DNA from: Furfurilactobacillus rossiae DSM 15814
GTDB taxonomy: Bacteria; Bacillota; Bacilli; Lactobacillales; Lactobacillaceae
Reading direction: 5' to 3'
Assembly: GCF_000428925.1 (NCBI RefSeq)
Contig: NZ_AUAW01000023.1
Coordinates: forward strand, 1 to 33,521
Length of the DNA: 33,521 nt
Below, in pieces: positions 29,989 to 33,521 of the stretch; positions within the stretch are counted from its first letter, which is position 1; each line of letters opens with the position of its first letter. Made by a program: the position numbers and the translations under genes. The notes beneath the pieces were generated by a model. It did no database searches. It was not told the origin of the DNA and was given only the letters and a program-made list of their open reading frames with translations.

Positions 29989-32084
29989 AGCAAATTGTTG
30001 CAAAAACTGATCAGGCACAGTTGATATTTGAGATTCAAAATAACCGTGTTCTGCTAGTTAAAATGAATAATAACGACCTTAGAGACGCACCTGACAATAT
30101 TAAGACGCACTTTGGTATCACAGAACTTCAAATTACAGGACGTAATTTTCATCATAAGGGACTTAGTTTTGTAGATACAAATCCTGGAAGTGACTTAATT
30201 TATCAAAAGCATCTATTATCATTAACCGAGACAGGTAAGCAGTTAGTTATTACACAAACAGACGTTAGTGGAAAAATTGTCGTAGACAGTGTGTATCAGC
30301 TTTTTAACGATACACAGATAATTCGTAGTTGGACAAAGGTAAGCAATCACACTAAATATCAACAGGGCATTGAATACTTGTCTTCATTTGCAATTACTGG
30401 GATTAATCAGTCCGACGATTTATTGACGAATTACTCAGAGCACAATCAGTTATTTGTGGCTAATAATAATTGGACAGCTGAAGCACAATGGAAAAAGGCT
30501 TCACTCAAAGATTTGGGTCTTGATTACTGGGTTGATGGTGAAAAAAAACAGGCGGCTACTAAACGCATTAGCATTAATAATAATTCATCATGGTCATGTT
30601 CAGAATATTCGCCTACCGGTTTGTTAACAAACGAGGTAACCAAGGAAACTGCTGTTTGGGAGATTGAAAATAATGGTGCTTGGCACTATGAAATAACAGA
30701 TATTGGTGCGGGGAACTTGCTGGCGTTGAGATTATCAGGTCCTGAAGAGCTGGATAATGGTTGGTGGCACCAGCTGGATAATGGGGACAGTTTTACTACT
30801 TGCAAAGTAGCATTCGGTGAAATTCTAGGTGATGCTGAAGATGCCCTCCAGGAACTTACAAAGTATCGACGATTGATTCGTCGAAAAAATGACGATAATC
30901 GTCGTCTTCCCGTGATTTTCAACGACTATATGAATGGATTGGCCGGAGACCCGACAACGAAAAAAGAAATTCCGTTAATCAACCAGGCCCAGGTTGTTGG
31001 CTGTGAGTATTATGTAATTGATTGTGGATGGTATGCGCCAGGTTACTGGTGGGACAGTGTTGGCGAGTGGATGCCATCGGAAAAGCGATTCCCAGATGGT
31101 ATTGAACAATTAATACAGTACATTCGTAATGCCGGAATGATACCAGGTCTGTGGTTGGAAATTGAGGTCATGGGAATTCATTGTCCGCTAGCAGATAAGC
31201 TACCTGATGATTGGTTTTTTATGCGGCATGGCAAAAGAATTATTGATGCTGACAGATATCATTTGGATTTTAGAAACTCTGAGGTTGTTGAATTTGCCGA
31301 TGCCGTCGTAAAAAGGTTAGTAGAAGATTATGGTGTTGGTTACATTAAAATGGACTATAACATTACAACAGGGCTAGGAACGGATTTAAAGTCTGATAGT
31401 GTTGGAGATGGTTTGCTGGAACACAATCGGGCATATATTGAATGGATTAAAACACTATTTAAAAAGTATCCAAAATTGGTAATTGAAAACTGTGGCAGTG
31501 GGGGAATGCGTCATGATTATGCCATGTTAGCACAGCACAGTATTCAATCCTTAACGGATCAAACAGATTATGTTCGGAATGGTAATGTGGCTGCTGTTGG
31601 TGCTTCTGTAGTAGCACCGGAACAATGCGCTGTGTGGTCATATCCATTAACTGATGGCGATGATGAAGAAGTGGTTTTCAACATGGTTAACGCGATGCTT
31701 TTGCGTATTCATCAAAGCGGATTATTAGATCATGTGCAGGGAAGTCGATTAAGACTTGTGAAGCAGGGCATTGAGACTTATAAAACATATCGTCAAAAAA
31801 TCCCCCAAATGCTACCAGCATGGCCAGATGGACTCACCCAATTAGATGACGAGTGGTTCAGTTTTGCGTTAAAAGGGCAAAGGGAATTATATTTAGCCGT
31901 ATGGCGTGGCCATGGACAAAGAAGTCACCATCAGATTAACCTGGCCAAGTATGGTAATATTGGCGCAGTCAAGGTATTGTATCCGGATGCTAAATCAGTG
32001 GACTATAAAGTGTACGGAAATCAATTGAACATTAATTTTCCGACGGAAAAAATGGCGAGACTGTTTCATGTTTCTTTTAAATAA
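29985..32084 (+). CDS. Alpha-galactosidase, GH36
   Basis: A 699-residue cytoplasmic enzyme, no signal peptide, that hydrolyses terminal alpha-1,6-galactose from melibiose- or raffinose-type sugars. N-terminal beta-sandwich (1-310), then a (beta/alpha)8 barrel. The nucleophile is probably D457 in YIKMDYNI, and the acid/base D525 in LTDQTDY after ENCGSGGMRHD. CGWYAPGYWWDSVGEW and PGLWLEIEVMG line the site. Both motifs differ from the usual WDMNR and SDNTDA, so it belongs to a side branch of GH36 and its linkage preference is uncertain. Translationally coupled to the symporter (ATGA overlap). Resembles MelA/RafA, but the branch difference makes a symbol unsafe. Confidence 0.87.
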   Translation: MKQIVAKTDQAQLIFEIQNNRVLLVKMNNNDLRDAPDNIKTHFGITELQITGRNFHHKGLSFVDTNPGSDLIYQKHLLSLTETGKQLVITQTDVSGKIVVDSVYQLFNDTQIIRSWTKVSNHTKYQQGIEYLSSFAITGINQSDDLLTNYSEHNQLFVANNNWTAEAQWKKASLKDLGLDYWVDGEKKQAATKRISINNNSSWSCSEYSPTGLLTNEVTKETAVWEIENNGAWHYEITDIGAGNLLALRLSGPEELDNGWWHQLDNGDSFTTCKVAFGEILGDAEDALQELTKYRRLIRRKNDDNRRLPVIFNDYMNGLAGDPTTKKEIPLINQAQVVGCEYYVIDCGWYAPGYWWDSVGEWMPSEKRFPDGIEQLIQYIRNAGMIPGLWLEIEVMGIHCPLADKLPDDWFFMRHGKRIIDADRYHLDFRNSEVVEFADAVVKRLVEDYGVGYIKMDYNITTGLGTDLKSDSVGDGLLEHNRAYIEWIKTLFKKYPKLVIENCGSGGMRHDYAMLAQHSIQSLTDQTDYVRNGNVAAVGASVVAPEQCAVWSYPLTDGDDEEVVFNMVNAMLLRIHQSGLLDHVQGSRLRLVKQGIETYKTYRQKIPQMLPAWPDGLTQLDDEWFSFALKGQRELYLAVWRGHGQRSHHQINLAKYGNIGAVKVLYPDAKSVDYKVYGNQLNINFPTEKMARLFHVSFK

Positions 32085-32152
32085 GCGCACCAATTTAAAA
32101 AAGAACTGGTAGAAGAGCTATATCTAGTTATGAGAGCCGAGGAGGGATGAGC

Positions 32153-32647
32153 GTGCTTAGTTTTAAAGCATTGAGTGTTAACGATAATTTCAAATATTAT
32201 CAACTACTCCAACAAGTTTCGGCCAATGAAAATGGCTTCCACAACGAGATGTTTGGCAAATCTCACTCTGGCTATTTTAAGTGGTTACAGTTGTCGGTAG
32301 ATGAAAAAGTTGGAAAAAATTTGCGGCCAGGTTACGTTCCACGTTCAACCTATTGGTTACTCAATGATGATGGAATTCCAGTTGGCATTGGTAGAATTAA
32401 ACATCAATTAACACCAGCTATGAAAAAGAATTCTGGGCATATTGCCTATGCAATTGGTCGACCGTTCCGTGGTCAAGGATACGGCTCAAAATTATGCCAA
32501 CTGTTGATAGATGAATGCCGAAAGATGGGGATTAATCCAATTCAAGTAACCGTCGAATTTGCAAATGAGGCGTCTAATAGAATTGTTCGTCAGGCCGGTG
32601 GAAGAGTAGTTGGTCAAACGGATACAATGACGATTTATCAAATTTAG
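32153..32647 (+). CDS. GNAT-family N-acetyltransferase
   Basis: A 164-residue enzyme that uses acetyl-CoA to acetylate an amine of unknown substrate. The CoA-loop motif is RPFRGQGYGSKL (about residues 108-119), preceded by HIAYAIG and followed by VEFANEASNRIVRQAGG, the usual asparagine-rich strand. The N-terminal part carries YWLLNDDGIPVGIGRIKH. GTG 32153 is 7 nt from GGAGG (32141-32145), whereas the in-frame ATG at 32147 touches the site, so GTG is preferred. It follows the alpha-galactosidase by 68 nt but has its own ribosome site; a link to sugar use is not implied. Confidence 0.8.
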   Translation: MLSFKALSVNDNFKYYQLLQQVSANENGFHNEMFGKSHSGYFKWLQLSVDEKVGKNLRPGYVPRSTYWLLNDDGIPVGIGRIKHQLTPAMKKNSGHIAYAIGRPFRGQGYGSKLCQLLIDECRKMGINPIQVTVEFANEASNRIVRQAGGRVVGQTDTMTIYQI

Positions 32648-32703
32648 TTTTCCTGCTTGCCTTCAAGTACACATTAAGGTCTATTGTGAGTACATCAATA
32701 AGA

Positions 32704-32735
32704 TTGACCGGTTATTTAGGTCGTTGTGCTACTAT
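32704..32735 (+). promoter_or_regulatory. Stretched promoter of the MerR gene
   Basis: TTGACC (32704-32709) and TACTAT (32730-32735) are separated by 20 bp, the overlong spacing typical of promoters activated by MerR proteins. GACC and GGTC within it form a GACC-N9-GGTC inverted repeat (32706-32722). Confidence 0.4.
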
Positions 32736-32756
32736 GATCCACAAGGAGAAAACGCA

Positions 32757-33170
32757 ATGAATATTAAAGAAGCTAGTGAAAAAACAGGCGTATCGTCGGC
32801 AGCCATTCGGTATTATGAGAAGGAATCCTTGATTCCGGAAATTGACCGAACAGAGGTTGGTAACCGTGATATTGATGATCGCATTATTCGTCGCATTACG
32901 TTTGTGACGCAGATGCGGGCTGCTGGAATGAGTATTGACAGTTTGCGGCGATATATCCAGTTATTCGACGCACAAGAAGACAATACGAAAGAGCAGAAGG
33001 CTATTCTGCAGGAACAACTCGCGGTGATGGAAGAAAAGCGTGATGACTTGCAGTCTGCCATCGATCACCTGAATTACAAACTCAATCATTTCTATGATCA
33101 TATGGAAACGACTGAGGAAGAACTTCGTGAGCTAGAACGACAGCACGCGGAGAAAAAAGCAAATCAGTAG
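32757..33170 (+). CDS. MerR-family transcriptional regulator
   Basis: A 137-residue regulator. N-terminal winged helix (1-70): MNIKEASEKTGVSSAAIRYYEKESLIP, then RRITFVTQMRAAGMSIDSL as the second helix pair. A long coiled coil follows (about 75-130, KEQKAILQEQLAVMEEKRDDL) and dimerises the protein. No cysteine pair or ligand domain for metals or drugs follows, placing it with the small AdhR/YhdM-like aldehyde- or stress-responsive group. The start is ATG 32757 with AAGGAG 8 nt upstream. The stretched promoter ahead of it suggests autoregulation. Confidence 0.88.
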   Translation: MNIKEASEKTGVSSAAIRYYEKESLIPEIDRTEVGNRDIDDRIIRRITFVTQMRAAGMSIDSLRRYIQLFDAQEDNTKEQKAILQEQLAVMEEKRDDLQSAIDHLNYKLNHFYDHMETTEEELRELERQHAEKKANQ

Positions 33171-33204
33171 AAATGAAAGGAGAGTTTGGGACATAACTCA
33201 AAAT

Positions 33205-33252
33205 AAATCGACCAGAGAAAAGTGATTTTTGCTTTTCTCTGGTCGATTTTTT
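33205..33252 (+). terminator. Rho-independent terminator after the MerR gene
   Basis: An 18-bp perfect stem (33205-33222 with 33232-33249), short loop and TTTTTTC. It lies 35 nt past the stop. Confidence 0.9.
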
Positions 33253-33278
33253 CATTGCCCTGCTTTTTTCGAATTTCT

Positions 33279-33316
33279 ATGATTAAATGGGCCTTTTCTC
33301 AGGCCCATTTAATCAT
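33279..33316 (-). terminator. 16-bp hairpin over the transposase stop codon
   Basis: ATGATTAAATGGGCCT (33279-33294) pairs perfectly with AGGCCCATTTAATCAT (33301-33316), loop 6 nt. The right arm encodes the last residues of the transposase (MIKWA) and its stop. There is no U tract, so it may stabilise or attenuate rather than terminate. Confidence 0.45.
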
Positions 33317-33521
33317 ATTCATGGCCATTAGGACCAATCCAACTTCGATGTTTACTTTATCTAACCCCCTAACCGAAAATCGAGTAAACCTCAAATGAGC
33401 CTTCACATCTGCGAAGACTGGTTCGACCTCGATTTTTCGTTGACCATAAATCTTCTTACCTTCGTCACTTTGGAGTTGAACTCTGGCGTAATTTTTAAAG
33501 TACAACCAGTTATTGTTGATG
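33299..33521 (-). CDS. IS1182-type transposase, C-terminal part (cut by window edge)
   Basis: The last 74 or so residues of a transposase read leftward from the window end. GQRKIEVEPVFADVKAHLRF carries the final Glu of the DDE site, followed by TRFSVRGLDKVNIEVG and LMAMNMIKWA, matching the C-terminus of IS1182-family (DDE_Tnp_1_6-type) transposases common in lactobacilli. The TTG at 33503-33505 is internal, since the frame continues (INNNW) to the window edge. Completeness cannot be judged. Confidence 0.85.
   Translation of the reverse strand, partial: INNNWLYFKNYARVQLQSDEGKKIYGQRKIEVEPVFADVKAHLRFTRFSVRGLDKVNIEVGLVLMAMNMIKWA

Overview
The window looks like a chromosomal region of a lactic acid bacterium of the family Lactobacillaceae, in or near the Lactiplantibacillus/Levilactobacillus group. 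The basis is moderate GC, strong AGGAGG ribosome sites, sortase signals of the lactobacillar LPxTxE type (LPSTNE, LPETGE), a KxYKxGKxW signal peptide, a WxL/DUF916 cluster, a lactobacillar PepI and IS30/IS1182 transposases. No rRNA, tRNA or CRISPR was seen. Species is not assignable by eye.

Layout. 1-540: 5' end of an IS30-family element abutting the 3' remnant of a phosphoribosyltransferase gene. 555-830: intergenic block with a terminator hairpin, a possible small RNA and/or a 20-codon ORF, and clustered palindromes. 833-2760: two minus-strand genes, YdeI/OmpD-associated-like and baeRF-like. 3341-5269: collagen-binding, Cna-type, sortase-anchored adhesin. 5437-6962: two small unknown proteins and an aquaporin. 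7384-18042: a 3,552-residue sortase-anchored protein with a lectin-like head and a huge Ala/Ser-rich stalk. 18183-21292: the glycosyltransferase pair GtfA/GtfB. 21771-26155: WxL surface-complex cluster (beta-helix WxL protein, small WxL protein, DUF916/DUF3324 membrane protein). 26528-27406: proline iminopeptidase. 27496-32084: alpha-galactoside locus (AraC regulator divergent from a GPH symporter and a GH36 alpha-galactosidase, with a cre site). 32153-33170: GNAT acetyltransferase and MerR regulator. 33299-33521: 3' end of an IS1182-type transposase.

How it fits together. About two thirds of the window is a cell-surface island. GtfA/GtfB sit directly downstream of the giant adhesin, as in serine-rich-repeat adhesin loci, and probably O-glycosylate it. 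The Ser-rich linker of the neighbouring beta-helix WxL protein is a second plausible acceptor. GtfA keeps the E-x7-E motif of family GT4. GtfB has D-x7-E and an Arg in place of the donor-site Lys, which fits a catalytic plus acceptor-binding division of labour. No accessory Sec genes (secA2, secY2, asp) lie in the window.

The most striking observation is the stalk of the giant protein. It is not a short SASES-type serine repeat. It is a 141-residue repeat whose Asn-Asp landmark recurs exactly every 423 nt in 13 of 17 consecutive intervals, although the sequences between have diverged. In the repeat I examined in full, the unit divides into three segments of about 47 residues, each bounded by an Asp turn. 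This suggests a long helical-bundle rod made of unusually Ala/Ser-rich helices.
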